From Desulfosediminicola flagellatus (lineage in GTDB: Bacteria > Desulfobacterota > Desulfobulbia > Desulfobulbales > Desulfocapsaceae): a stretch of DNA of 64,000 nt. Where the stretch lies: assembly GCF_005116655.2 (NCBI RefSeq), contig NZ_CP050698.1, forward strand, positions 3,619,501-3,683,500. Reading direction: 5' to 3'. Position numbers and translations under genes: made by a program. This document shows positions 8,564 through 18,118 of this stretch, piece by piece; the first letter of the stretch is position 1, and every line of letters begins with the position of its first letter. Under the pieces are notes generated by a model, which was given only the letters and a program-made list of their open reading frames with translations, searched no databases and had not been told where the DNA came from.

Positions 8564-10627
8564 ATGGATAGTTCACTTCAGGTTATACACAGTCTCCAAA
8601 AAACTTTAGGACAGATGGAAATCGCCCTCGGAACAATCCGTGAAGCGATAGTCTGGACCAACCGTGAAGGTACTATCCAGTGGTGCAACGCCGCTTTTGA
8701 TAATCTTGTTTCAACACCGCACATCCTGGTTTTAGGAAAGAATATATGTACCCTCTTTTCACTTAAAAAAAATAATACGGTGGTCCCTGCTGATAATCAC
8801 CCATTTAACCTGCTAAAAGAAGTTGGTTCACTGGATAAAAAACTTTATGAATTCGATAAAGATCTAAAATCACTGATACTTGAGGTCTCCGGCAACACTA
8901 TTGTTCTGGATAATGATGAAGATGATGATATTTTTATATTTTTAATACAGGATGTCAGTGAGTTAAAGAGAAGCGAAGATTTACTCAGAAGAGCAAATGA
9001 AACACTTGAAGAACGCATCCGAGAGCGGGCGTCACAGCTCGTAGAAATTTCGAACCGTTATGCTGCAATCCTTGACTGCGCAGTAGACTCGATCATATCA
9101 ATTGATCCACGTGGAAACATGCTGTCCTTAAATCCTGCCGCTGAGAGGATGTTTGGTTACACCAGCAGGGAGATTGTCGGAAACAACGTCAAAATGCTCA
9201 TGCCTGAGCCATTTCATAGTGAACATGACGGTTACCTCAGAAAATACCTTGAGACAAACGAGAGTAAGATCATCGGCGTAGGCCGTGAGGTAACAGGACG
9301 CAAAAAGAATGGTGATCTTTTTCCGATTTATCTGGCGGTAAGTGAAGTACGTTTTAGCGGACAACTCATATTTACAGGCATTCTGCGAGATATTTCAAAG
9401 CAAAAAGCGATAATGGCAGATCTCAAAAATGCCAAGATCATAGCTGAGGAGGCCAATAAATCAAAGAGTGAATTTCTTGCCAGAATGAGTCATGAGTTAC
9501 GAACTCCGCTCAACGCAATTCTCGGCATGGCCGACTTACTCAATGAATCCAACCTTGATGACGAACAAAGAAAATTTGTACGCGTCAGCCGTTCAGCAGG
9601 CGAGCACCTTCTCAATATTATAGAAGATTTACTTGATGTCGCCAGAATAGAGGCGGGTAAGATGGTCCTTGATAATATCAATTTTGACCTGGGTCAACTG
9701 GTGGACGATGTTATCGCAATCGTCCGTTTGACCGCCCAGAAAAAGGAACTTGAAGTTTCCTGCCTCCTTGAAGAAGATGTTCCCCGACAAATTAAAGGAG
9801 ACCCGAAAAGGTTGAGACAGATCCTCATAAATCTCATGGGAAACTCCATCAAGTTCACAGAAAAAGGAACAATCACTCTGCTCGTCAGCCTGCAACAGTT
9901 TCCCGCCGAAGATAATATGTTAACCCTGCAGTTCAGCATCTCCGACACAGGAATTGGTATTAGCAAAGAGGTACAGGACACTATCTTTGAAAGTTTCTCA
10001 CAAGGACATGCACTTATTACCAGGCAATATGGTGGTACCGGTCTTGGGCTGACGATTTCTCAAAACCTTGTACGATTGATGCAAGGTGAAATATCTGTAG
10101 ATAGCGTTATCGGTGAAGGCAGCACCTTCACCTTTACCGCTAAATTTCAAAAAAGTACTCAGACAGAGAAATCGTCATCCAGCCAACAGACTGAAAGCAC
10201 AAAAAAAAGCGAAGGAATCGACAATAAAAACCTACTAAAGACAGGTAACCCTCTTAGAATTCTACTCGCAGAAGACTCGCCGGATAACAGATTACTTTTC
10301 AGCACCTATCTCAAGAAACTGAACTGCAGAGTAGATTTGGCGGAAAACGGCCAGATAGCCATCGAGAAATACCTGTCAGGAAAATATGATATACTGCTTC
10401 TTGATATACAAATGCCTGTTATGGACGGTTACACTGCGGCAAGAACCATTAGACGCCACGAGAAAGAACACGGCATCAAGCCTATTCCTATCATTGCACT
10501 TACCGCACATGCACTTGACTCAGACAGACAGGCCAGCCTTGATGCCGGCTGTACTCAGCATGTTGTTAAACCAGTCCCCAAGAAGGTACTCATCGAAGCG
10601 ATCAATTCATTAACACGCAAACAGTGA
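8564..10627 (+). CDS. Soluble hybrid histidine kinase with FixL-like PAS domain
   Basis: A 687-residue cytoplasmic kinase: PAS1 (about residues 15-130), a short coiled coil (about 130-160), PAS2 (about 160-285), HisKA with His310 (ARMSHELRTPLN), HATPase with DTGIGI and GGTGLGL motifs, and a receiver with Asp614 (LLLDIQMPVMDG). PAS2 closely follows the heme PAS of rhizobial FixL: MPEPFHSEHDGYL puts His221 at the place of the FixL heme ligand, and IIGVGREVTGRKKNG puts Arg241 exactly 20 residues later, the same spacing as His200 and Arg220 in Bradyrhizobium FixL. Heme binding is inferred, as the motif also occurs in PAS domains of unproven ligand. The HPt gene begins at the stop codon. Confidence 0.9.
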   Translation: MDSSLQVIHSLQKTLGQMEIALGTIREAIVWTNREGTIQWCNAAFDNLVSTPHILVLGKNICTLFSLKKNNTVVPADNHPFNLLKEVGSLDKKLYEFDKDLKSLILEVSGNTIVLDNDEDDDIFIFLIQDVSELKRSEDLLRRANETLEERIRERASQLVEISNRYAAILDCAVDSIISIDPRGNMLSLNPAAERMFGYTSREIVGNNVKMLMPEPFHSEHDGYLRKYLETNESKIIGVGREVTGRKKNGDLFPIYLAVSEVRFSGQLIFTGILRDISKQKAIMADLKNAKIIAEEANKSKSEFLARMSHELRTPLNAILGMADLLNESNLDDEQRKFVRVSRSAGEHLLNIIEDLLDVARIEAGKMVLDNINFDLGQLVDDVIAIVRLTAQKKELEVSCLLEEDVPRQIKGDPKRLRQILINLMGNSIKFTEKGTITLLVSLQQFPAEDNMLTLQFSISDTGIGISKEVQDTIFESFSQGHALITRQYGGTGLGLTISQNLVRLMQGEISVDSVIGEGSTFTFTAKFQKSTQTEKSSSSQQTESTKKSEGIDNKNLLKTGNPLRILLAEDSPDNRLLFSTYLKKLNCRVDLAENGQIAIEKYLSGKYDILLLDIQMPVMDGYTAARTIRRHEKEHGIKPIPIIALTAHALDSDRQASLDAGCTQHVVKPVPKKVLIEAINSLTRKQ

Positions 10628-10635
10628 GAGACCAA

Positions 10636-10938
10636 ATGTCCACAGTCACAGTTTTTGTCGATATTGACCTTAAAGAACTCATTCCGCTATTTTTAAATGG
10701 CAGACGAGAAGATATTGCAGCTCTCAAAAAAGCTCTATCAGAAGAAAATTACGAAGAATTGAAAAATCTTGGTCACTCTCTGAAGGGCGTAGGGGGAGGC
10801 TATGGCTTTCATTTTATCTCTGACATTGGCGATAAAATTGAAAAATCAGCAAAAAATACGGATGCTGCTCACATACAATCATTGATTGATGAAATAGAAA
10901 CCTCATTGGATAATCTGGAAATAATTTACGAGGATTAA
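10636..10938 (+). CDS. HPt phosphotransfer protein
   Basis: A protein of about 100 residues with the histidine phosphotransfer signature LGHSLKGVGGGYGF; His47 is the expected phosphorylated residue. The protein is helical throughout, as HPt domains are. It should take phosphate from the receiver of the upstream hybrid kinase and pass it to another receiver; the REC-PP2C protein encoded next is the obvious acceptor. An upstream GTG at 10624 overlaps the kinase stop codon and would add four residues. Confidence 0.85.
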   Translation: MSTVTVFVDIDLKELIPLFLNGRREDIAALKKALSEENYEELKNLGHSLKGVGGGYGFHFISDIGDKIEKSAKNTDAAHIQSLIDEIETSLDNLEIIYED

Positions 10939-11036
10939 TTTCTTTAATTCTTTCATTGCAACTATGAGCATGATGATAGACTGCCCCCTGTAACTTATGA
11001 GAATGACATATAAGCCAGGACGACGGAGAGAAAAAC

Positions 11037-12218
11037 GTGGAAACTATCCTGATAGTTGACGATAACAGGGATAACAGAAACCTTCTGAGAGTAATCCTTG
11101 AAAAGCATGGTTATGAACTTTTTGAAGCTGCTGACGGCCAGGAAGCTTTGGAAATTGCTATGACGCATGATCTCGATCTCATCCTGCTGGATATTGTCAT
11201 GCCGATTAAAGACGGATATGAAACCTGTGAAATCCTGAAAAATCAAGATGAAACATCTGATATCCCGATAATATTTCTATCCGCTAAAGGAAATGCAAAA
11301 GATAAAATAAAAGGGCTCATGCTTGGAGCCAGTGACTATATTACCAAACCATTTAACAAAGCAGAAGTCGTTGCCAGAGTTAAAACCCATTTACACATTC
11401 ACGGCCTTTCCCGCTCTCTGGCAAGAGCCAATCTTGAACTTCTTGAAAAACAGGCAAAAATTGAGGAAGATCTCGCTGCGGCAGCCCAGATCCAGTACAG
11501 CCTCATCCCTGGCAGCACCCCTGATATTGCAAATTGCACCTTTGCGTATCGATTCATTCCATCAGATCTTAGCGGTGGCGATATGTTTAATGTGCATAAA
11601 CTTGATGAGCAACACACTGCAATATACATAATAGATGTAAGCGGTCATGGGGTGCCTGCCGCGATGGTCACGGTTTCCGTGGCCCAGGCATTACAACCTC
11701 ACGGCCAGACAATTCTGAAAGAACCACGGCAGGAACCACCCTATTATCAACTTACCAGGCCTGTTGATGTATTGAATAAACTTGATCAGCAATATCCGAT
11801 TGAAAGATTCGATAAATACTTCACAATGATATACCTGCTGTTAAACCATCAAACGGGAAAAGTGCTGTACTCTAATGCCGCCCACCCGATGCCTGCATTA
11901 TTACGCGAGTCTGGTCAGATTGAAATCCTTGAGGCTGGTGGTCCAATCATCAGTATGGGGGATATGATTCCCTTCGAGCACGGTGAATGTACGCTATTTC
12001 CAGGCGACCGTCTCTATCTCTACACAGACGGAATTGTCGAACTTGAAAATAAGAATGAGGATTTTTTTGGTGAAGATCGCCTGTATCATGTACTGATAGA
12101 CAGCAGAAACCTCACTTTAGATGCCTCCTGCGAGCGGATTATTGACGCTCTAAAACACTTTAGCGGGTCAACCAGGGCACAGGACGACATTACGCTCGTT
12201 GCCTTACAGTACAATTGA
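11037..12218 (+). CDS. Response regulator with PP2C-type (SpoIIE/RsbU) phosphatase output
   Basis: A 393-residue protein: receiver domain (about 1-120) with Asp52 (LDLILLDIVMPIKDG) and the KPF motif, a linker helix (SLARANLELLEKQAKIEEDLAAAAQIQYSL), then a PP2C-like phosphatase with metal-binding SDLSGGDMFN and DVSGHGVPAAM motifs and the DGIVE/DDITLV motifs near the end. In partner-switching systems such phosphatases dephosphorylate the STAS protein. Phosphorylation of Asp52, probably through the HPt protein, would control it. Starts with GTG after GGAGA. The STAS and RsbW-type genes follow on the same strand. Confidence 0.9.
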   Translation: METILIVDDNRDNRNLLRVILEKHGYELFEAADGQEALEIAMTHDLDLILLDIVMPIKDGYETCEILKNQDETSDIPIIFLSAKGNAKDKIKGLMLGASDYITKPFNKAEVVARVKTHLHIHGLSRSLARANLELLEKQAKIEEDLAAAAQIQYSLIPGSTPDIANCTFAYRFIPSDLSGGDMFNVHKLDEQHTAIYIIDVSGHGVPAAMVTVSVAQALQPHGQTILKEPRQEPPYYQLTRPVDVLNKLDQQYPIERFDKYFTMIYLLLNHQTGKVLYSNAAHPMPALLRESGQIEILEAGGPIISMGDMIPFEHGECTLFPGDRLYLYTDGIVELENKNEDFFGEDRLYHVLIDSRNLTLDASCERIIDALKHFSGSTRAQDDITLVALQYN

Positions 12219-12265
12219 CCCGTTTGTCTATTGTCTATTGTTTATTGAATATTGTTTATTGAATA
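12219..12265. repeat. Short direct repeat TATTGTTTATTGAA
   Basis: Directly after the phosphatase stop codon the sequence repeats TATTGT and TTTATTGAATATT units two to three times (about 12226-12265). It has no coding meaning and may be slippage-derived. Confidence 0.5.
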
Positions 12266-12365
12266 TTACAGGATAATGCCCATCCAAAACTTCCATCTAT
12301 GAATATTTCTGATCTATCAGGACTCTATCAAAATGCATCTCTGGTAAACTACTAAGGAGTAATCT

Positions 12366-12704
12366 ATGCAACTCACGACACGCAAACTACATAATATTCT
12401 GGTAGTCAAATGCGATGTAGATCGATTGGATGCAAAAGTAGCTGTCGATTTCAAAACATCAATGGCCAAACTGATCAATCAAGGCAACAGCAAAATACTA
12501 CTGGATATTTCGACTGTTACCTTTATTGACAGTAGTGCCCTGGGAGCTATCGTATCAAGCCTGAAACTCATCGGCCCTGATGGCGAATTATTCATTGCCG
12601 GAGCTCAGGACCCAATCCGGAAAATGTTTAAGCTCACCAGAATGGACAGAGTATTCAGGATGTTCCCTACAGAAGAGGACGCTCTGCAACATATTTCCGA
12701 TTAA
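12366..12704 (+). CDS. STAS-domain anti-anti-sigma factor (RsbV/SpoIIAA type)
   Basis: A 112-residue STAS protein. TVTFIDSSALGAIVSSLKL carries the phosphorylation site of this family, with Ser56 right after Asp. When dephosphorylated it should bind the RsbW-type kinase encoded next and release that kinase's other partner. GGAG precedes the ATG. It sits between its presumed phosphatase (REC-PP2C) and its presumed kinase, which is the classical arrangement of a partner switch. Confidence 0.9.
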   Translation: MQLTTRKLHNILVVKCDVDRLDAKVAVDFKTSMAKLINQGNSKILLDISTVTFIDSSALGAIVSSLKLIGPDGELFIAGAQDPIRKMFKLTRMDRVFRMFPTEEDALQHISD

Positions 12705-12734
12705 ACATGCAGGCAAATAATACGTTAACGTAAA

Positions 12735-13166
12735 ATGGTATCGATAACCCTCACAATTGAAAGTGACCTTGAAAATGTCAGCCTGGTCGGAATTTCAATC
12801 AACGCCCTCGCCCAACATTTCGGGATGAGTGAAAGCTGTGCAGACGATGTAGAAATCTGCGTCGTCGAAGGCATAAACAACGTTATTGAACATGCCTACA
12901 TCCATGATCCAGGCAAAACCGTAGCAATAATCGTAGAATCAAACTCTACTAATCTGTACATAAAGATTAAAGATAGCGGTATTTCAATGGGAAAGCTTAC
13001 CGAACCAGAGATCGACGTCGACCTGGAAAATATTAACACGTTACCTGAAGGGGGATTCGGTCTTTATATCATTCACAATCTGATGGACTCCGTCCAATAC
13101 GGCTCCGTTGATGGAACAAATACGCTATCGATGACTAAGCGCATAGACAGCACGACAAAATCATGA
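12735..13166 (+). CDS. Anti-sigma factor serine kinase (RsbW/SpoIIAB type HATPase)
   Basis: A 143-residue GHKL ATPase of the RsbW class: the N box is VVEGINNVIEHAY, the G1 box IKIKDSGI and the G2 region LPEGGFGLYIIHNLMD. It should phosphorylate the STAS protein on Ser56 and, when free, bind an unknown regulatory target. No sigma factor is encoded nearby, so the target may lie elsewhere or may not be a sigma factor. It follows the STAS gene by 30 bases; its ribosome site is weak, so translation may be coupled. Confidence 0.88.
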   Translation: MVSITLTIESDLENVSLVGISINALAQHFGMSESCADDVEICVVEGINNVIEHAYIHDPGKTVAIIVESNSTNLYIKIKDSGISMGKLTEPEIDVDLENINTLPEGGFGLYIIHNLMDSVQYGSVDGTNTLSMTKRIDSTTKS

Positions 13167-13448
13167 CGGGATTATACTTATAAAAACCTGCCCTCCCTCC
13201 CCTTTGACCTATCGTTTCACAACCGTATCAGCATACATCAGTAACATCCCCGCCTGAGATAAGATACGCAGCCACAAATAACATTTATCATATTGTGATA
13301 ATTCAGATAATACAGGCCGATAATCTAAATATGATATCTGGCAAATATCATTGAACTGGAATCTCAAACCAATACGTCATATAATTAATCGCAGTCTGGA
13401 AAAAAGTAGCCATTGTCCACACTCCAAACTTGACATTGAGGAACACGT

Positions 13449-15926
13449 ATGGACACCCACTCCTTTAGCATCCCGGAACACGGCAATCCTGCGGCTAATG
13501 ACATAGCCGCCTTTCAATCTTCGATTCTTCACTATCTCAAGTTTACTTACGGCAAAGAACTCGCCCACGCATCTGCAGATGACATCTTTCAATCCGTTTC
13601 CCTGGCGCTGAGGGAGTATCTGATTGATAGTATGATTGCAACGTCAGGAAGGTACGAAAGAACCAACGCAAAAAAACTCTATTACCTCTCTACAGAGTTC
13701 CTTCTTGGCAGATCTCTGGGTAATAACCTCATCAATCTGGGCCTCATGGATCTCGCCCGAGAATCCCTTCTCCAGCTGGAAATCAATCTTGAGGAAATCC
13801 AGCAACATGAATCAGAGGCACTGCTCGGCAATGGCGGACTCGGGCGTCTTGCCGCATGTTTTCTTGATTCGCTTGCAACCCTCAATCTTCCCGGATATGG
13901 ATATGGTCTCAATTATGAGTTTGGCCTTTTTCGACAGGAAATCACAGACGGTCAGCAAAACGAAAAACCCAACAGGTGGAGTGCATTTGACTGCCCCTGG
14001 CTGATTTCAAGCCCATGCGAAACATTCAAGATACCCATATACGGTAAGATTAATCATATACGAGATACAGATAACAACTATTTTCCCACCTGGACTGATT
14101 TCCGACACATCATCGGAAGAGCCCATGATATGCCAATTGCCGGCTATGGCGGAAAAACTGTCAATTATCTGAGACTATTCTCTGCACGTTCATCTGATGA
14201 ATTTGATCGAACGATTTTAACAGATGTCGATTACTACCGTGCAGTAAATGGGAAAATATCAAACGAAACTATCACAAAAATACTCTATCCAGCCGACTCT
14301 GATATTCAGGAAAAGGAACATCGTCTTGTACAGGAGTACTTCCTCGTATCTTGCTCAATTCAGGACATAATTAAAAAGCACCGTAACGCCGGCCACGACA
14401 TTACCAGCCTTGCAGAAATGGTATCTATTCAGATTAACGATACAAACACTGCACTTGCCGGAGTTGAATTAATGCGCATTCTGCTTGATGACTTTTCACT
14501 GGACTGGGACACAGCGTGGAAAACAACAGTTAATGTCTGCGGATATACAAATCATACCCTTATTCCTGAGGCTCTGGAAAAATGGTCTGTCAGTCTGCTT
14601 GAACGGGTTATTCCCAGACATATGCAGATTATCTATGAGATAAATCATAGGTTCTTAAAAGAAGTTCAGGAGTATTTCCCTGATGATGAAAATGCCCCCA
14701 CCCGCATGTCGCTCATCGAAGAAGCGGCTGGTAAAAAAGTTAATATGGCTCATCTCGCTATCGTAGGCAGTCATTCAGTCAACGGTGTAGCCCTTATGCA
14801 CAGTAGACTGATGCGAACCAGTCTTTTTCCAGATTTTCATGACATGTATCCTGAACGATTCAGTAATAAAACCAACGGCATTACTCCGCGACGCTGGTTG
14901 ATAAAAGCCAATCCACTGCTATCTGAACTTATCACAAAAACCATCGGAACAAGCTGGGTTACCAACCTCGATCATCTCACCCTGCTGGAGCAACACATCT
15001 CTGACAGTGATTTCTGCACACAATTTAGAAACGTTAAACAGGCTAATAAGCAAGCGCTTGCAGAGCTAATCACGACAACAACCGGATTACAGATAAACCC
15101 GAAATCACTTTTTGATGTTCATATCAAACGTATTCATGAATACAAGCGGCAGTTGCTCAATGTCATGAATATCATTCACACCTATCTGTCCATCATCGAA
15201 GACAAAGACTACCCGCAGGTGCCACGTGTTCATATTTTCGCAGGCAAGGCAGCGCCAGGCTACACCATTGCCAAACTGATCATCAGACTCATCAACAATG
15301 TTGCCGACGTGATCAATAATGATAAACGGGTAAAGGACTATATTCGTGTCGTTATGCTGCCGGATTTCAACGTTTCACTTGCTGAGAAAATTGCTCCTGC
15401 AGCTGATCTTAGCGAACAAATATCTACTGCTGGCATGGAAGCATCCGGAACAGGTAATATGAAACTGAGCATGAACGGAGCCCTTACAATCGGAACTCTT
15501 GACGGCTCTAATATAGAAATCATGGAAGAGGTCGGCGCTGAAAATTTTTTCATGTTCGGCCTGAACGTTGAACAGATAGAAGAGATTCGAGATGATAACA
15601 ACTGCAGTCCCTGGGATTATTACGCCAACAATCCCACAATACGGCGCGTCATGGACTGCCTCGATTCCGAGATGTTCTGTCAGGAAAATCCTGGATTATT
15701 CAAACCTATTTACAACTCGATCATGGAGGAAGGTGACTATTTCTTCTACCTCCCCGATCTTCAGGACTATATTGATACACAAAAAAAGGTGAGTCATGCC
15801 TACCAGGATTCAGCAAAATGGACAGAAATGGCGATACGCAATGTCGCAAGAATGGGTCGGTTTTCCTCAGATAGAACGATCCGCCAATATGCCGAGGTCA
15901 TCTGGCGAATCACCCCAGTTGAATAG
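13449..15926 (+). CDS. glgP: Glycogen/starch phosphorylase
   Basis: An 825-residue enzyme, the usual length of the family, that releases glucose 1-phosphate from alpha-1,4-glucans. Recognisable segments are LLGNGGLGRLAACFLDSLATL, YGYGLNYEFGLFRQ, the VCGYTNHTLIPEALEKW active-site region and the PLP site EASGTGNMKLSMNG with Lys672. The start ATG follows GAGG. It is transcribed alone and faces the DUF4301 gene, with a hairpin between them. With the two fructose bisphosphatases downstream it marks a storage-carbohydrate and gluconeogenesis region. Confidence 0.95.
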   Translation: MDTHSFSIPEHGNPAANDIAAFQSSILHYLKFTYGKELAHASADDIFQSVSLALREYLIDSMIATSGRYERTNAKKLYYLSTEFLLGRSLGNNLINLGLMDLARESLLQLEINLEEIQQHESEALLGNGGLGRLAACFLDSLATLNLPGYGYGLNYEFGLFRQEITDGQQNEKPNRWSAFDCPWLISSPCETFKIPIYGKINHIRDTDNNYFPTWTDFRHIIGRAHDMPIAGYGGKTVNYLRLFSARSSDEFDRTILTDVDYYRAVNGKISNETITKILYPADSDIQEKEHRLVQEYFLVSCSIQDIIKKHRNAGHDITSLAEMVSIQINDTNTALAGVELMRILLDDFSLDWDTAWKTTVNVCGYTNHTLIPEALEKWSVSLLERVIPRHMQIIYEINHRFLKEVQEYFPDDENAPTRMSLIEEAAGKKVNMAHLAIVGSHSVNGVALMHSRLMRTSLFPDFHDMYPERFSNKTNGITPRRWLIKANPLLSELITKTIGTSWVTNLDHLTLLEQHISDSDFCTQFRNVKQANKQALAELITTTTGLQINPKSLFDVHIKRIHEYKRQLLNVMNIIHTYLSIIEDKDYPQVPRVHIFAGKAAPGYTIAKLIIRLINNVADVINNDKRVKDYIRVVMLPDFNVSLAEKIAPAADLSEQISTAGMEASGTGNMKLSMNGALTIGTLDGSNIEIMEEVGAENFFMFGLNVEQIEEIRDDNNCSPWDYYANNPTIRRVMDCLDSEMFCQENPGLFKPIYNSIMEEGDYFFYLPDLQDYIDTQKKVSHAYQDSAKWTEMAIRNVARMGRFSSDRTIRQYAEVIWRITPVE

Positions 15927-15973
15927 CTGCTTCAACAATGAAATACTGCAATGCGTATAGGCTCAACAGTGAC

Positions 15974-16002
15974 ACTCTGTAAAAAGAAACTTTTTATAGA
16001 GT
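15974..16002. terminator. Hairpin between convergent glgP and DUF4301 genes
   Basis: Interrupted stem CTCT-gt-AAAAAG, loop AAA, then CTTTTT-at-AGAG. It has T-runs in both directions and overlaps the stop codon of the minus-strand gene, so it may terminate both transcripts. Confidence 0.55.
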
Positions 16003-17553
16003 TTTCTGATGTTCCTCTCGCAATAAGTCATTCACCGTTTTAACCGGATTAAAGGTACTCAGCGGAACCTCAACAAAAACAGTATTCCAGTAGGCCATTG
16101 ATCCGTTCCAGAGCCCTGGAAGTTCTAGTGCCTTAAGTTCCCTGCCATTTTTCGATTTGCAGCTGATAAGGCCGAGATTAAGATCCACATACCGCGTCAG
16201 ATTGTATGGCTGCCCTTTGTGATCACGAACTCCACAAATAAGATCAACGGGATTGAAATGGGTGGAAGCATCAAATATTTTCTTTTGATCTTCATTATCC
16301 AGTTCCACCTGTGCTGACTCAACAATCTGCAGCGGACACTCCTCCCCTTCAGTCAACCAGAACGGCCCACCACCAGGTTCTCCAAGATTCTTCACCATTC
16401 CGCACACTCTTAGAGGACGATGCAATCTGCCAAACAGATATTCCCGTTTGGCACTATCGGTATAATCATCGTAATCCTCAGGCAACCTTCCACCGAGCTC
16501 CTTCTGCAGAAAGTGGCTGACTGAAGCGAGCTCCTCGGCATTGACCTGTTTATCATCCAGTCTATTCAATGCTGCAAAAATCTTTTTTTGCAGCATTACC
16601 AGATATCCGCCCAGGAGTTGTTTGTATGTGTAGGTTTCCGGCTTCAGGTGGTCAGGCACGACATTGTCGATATTCTTTATAAATATAATATCTCCACGTA
16701 GATCGTTTAAGTTTTCCAGTAATGCACCATGCCCGGCTGGACGAAATACAAGCAGTTCATCATTGGCACGAATAGGGTTATTCTCCATATCAACAGCAAG
16801 GGTTCGGGAAGACGTTTTTTGGGTTGAGTAGGTTATATCAAAACGAATTCCTGCCTGTTCATATCTGCTGCATGCCTGTTTGACATGATTCTCAATAGCT
16901 TCATGAAATTCTGGTGGTACTGTGAAGTGAACCCGCGCCACCCTATTATTGTCCATAGCATAATTGACAGCCTCTTCAAGATGCTCAACAAATGCTGAAC
17001 GCGCCCCTTCCTCAGCGTTATGAAAAAGAATAAGCCCTTTCGGCAAGTTCGCATAATTGAGCCCTGCATCGGTGAGAATATATTTTAGAATTGTCGCATG
17101 GTCTCCTGCTTCCAGCAACGCGTCCAGACGCTGGCCATTTTCAGCAAGCACATCTTTCAGCTGTCTGTAGAAAGCAAACTGCGTAATTGAACCAATGAAT
17201 TTTTCTCCAAATGTTCTCACATCGTCAGCAATGTCATCTCTATTCCCCTCACAACCATGCATATAGCCTATTAGCGACTTGAACATTCTGCTGGCAGCAC
17301 CTGAGGCCGGAACAAATTTAGTTACCCGTCCATTAACGGTAGCCTCGGAAAATGCTTCTTTCAGTTCAGGAAACTCTCTGGGTTCAATAACATGTATTCC
17401 ATCCCCTATAGTACAGGGTCTGGCCAAACGGGTATATGGAATCCCCCTCTCAAATTTTTCCATCTGATCGAGTAAGGCTTCTTCCGCCACCCCGCTGGCT
17501 ACAATCTGGTTTAGTATAGCTTCAACCCGTTCGATTTCTTCATCTCTACTCAT
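15994..17553 (-). CDS. DUF4301 family protein
   Basis: A 519-residue soluble protein. The region from about residue 75, KFVPASGAASRMFKSLIGY, resembles the glycine-rich nucleotide loop of sugar nucleotidyltransferases, and other blocks (LILFHNAEEGARSAFVEHLEEA, VFRPAGHGALLENLNDL) match my recollection of DUF4301. The biochemical role of the family is not established to my knowledge. It lies tail to tail with glycogen phosphorylase and upstream of fructose bisphosphatase genes on the other strand, which hints at sugar-phosphate metabolism. The ATG follows a GAGGAGATG-like site. Confidence 0.75.
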   Translation of the reverse strand: MSRDEEIERVEAILNQIVASGVAEEALLDQMEKFERGIPYTRLARPCTIGDGIHVIEPREFPELKEAFSEATVNGRVTKFVPASGAASRMFKSLIGYMHGCEGNRDDIADDVRTFGEKFIGSITQFAFYRQLKDVLAENGQRLDALLEAGDHATILKYILTDAGLNYANLPKGLILFHNAEEGARSAFVEHLEEAVNYAMDNNRVARVHFTVPPEFHEAIENHVKQACSRYEQAGIRFDITYSTQKTSSRTLAVDMENNPIRANDELLVFRPAGHGALLENLNDLRGDIIFIKNIDNVVPDHLKPETYTYKQLLGGYLVMLQKKIFAALNRLDDKQVNAEELASVSHFLQKELGGRLPEDYDDYTDSAKREYLFGRLHRPLRVCGMVKNLGEPGGGPFWLTEGEECPLQIVESAQVELDNEDQKKIFDASTHFNPVDLICGVRDHKGQPYNLTRYVDLNLGLISCKSKNGRELKALELPGLWNGSMAYWNTVFVEVPLSTFNPVKTVNDLLREEHQKTL

Positions 17554-18118
17554 ATAATCATCTCCTCAGAAAAACTGGTGTTCAACTACTCATTTATCTA
17601 TCATTGAAGAGAGGTGGTTATCCGGACATTCGTAACAGAGAAGGACCTAACCCCTTAATGGGGTTATTGTATCATACTTGCCCTCTCATTGTGGTTGAAG
17701 TCGTAACATATTTCGATATAGCAACTTTTTTTATATGACAGGATATTGCAGAACAGTATTCCGGCAAACATCCTCATGCCCCGCGACCACACAATCGACA
17801 AAAATCATATTTTCACCAATATAATTGGATAGTAACACACGAAAAACCCAACCGTTAATACGCTAATCACAAAGCACCTCAACAACCTGTATACAGGTTG
17901 TTATTGTCTCGTAAATATACAATTCACATCTCCCTCAACAGCGCTCTTAAATGATCTGATAACACGATGGTATATTGACCTATTTGTGATAATCAGTTTG
18001 CCACACCTGTATGCAGATGCTACAATGAGAGTTATGGTTAATGATATAAACAGCCCCCGTAGGGCTGATTGATAGTACGCTGTTAATAACAGGACAAAAC
18101 GGTTCACCGGAGTTTTCT
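17554..18118. other. Divergent intergenic region with hairpins
   Basis: About 565 bases that must contain the promoters of the DUF4301 and class III FBPase genes. It contains the inverted repeat TAACCCC/GGGGTTA at 17648-17666, the perfect palindrome at 17881-17902 and a weaker CAGCCC/AGGGCTG pair near 18050. No gene was seen. Confidence 0.5.
17881..17902. promoter_or_regulatory. Perfect 22-base palindrome, possible operator
   Basis: Two half sites AACAACCTGTA and TACAGGTTGTT with no spacer and no mismatch, about 215 bases upstream of the class III FBPase start. The perfect dyad without a loop fits a repressor site better than a terminator. No regulator is known. Confidence 0.4.

Noticed and set aside
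13340..13360. Sigma-54-like TGGCA...TTGAA before glgP
   Set aside because: The GG and GC dinucleotides do not have the required spacing; no GC at the -12 position.
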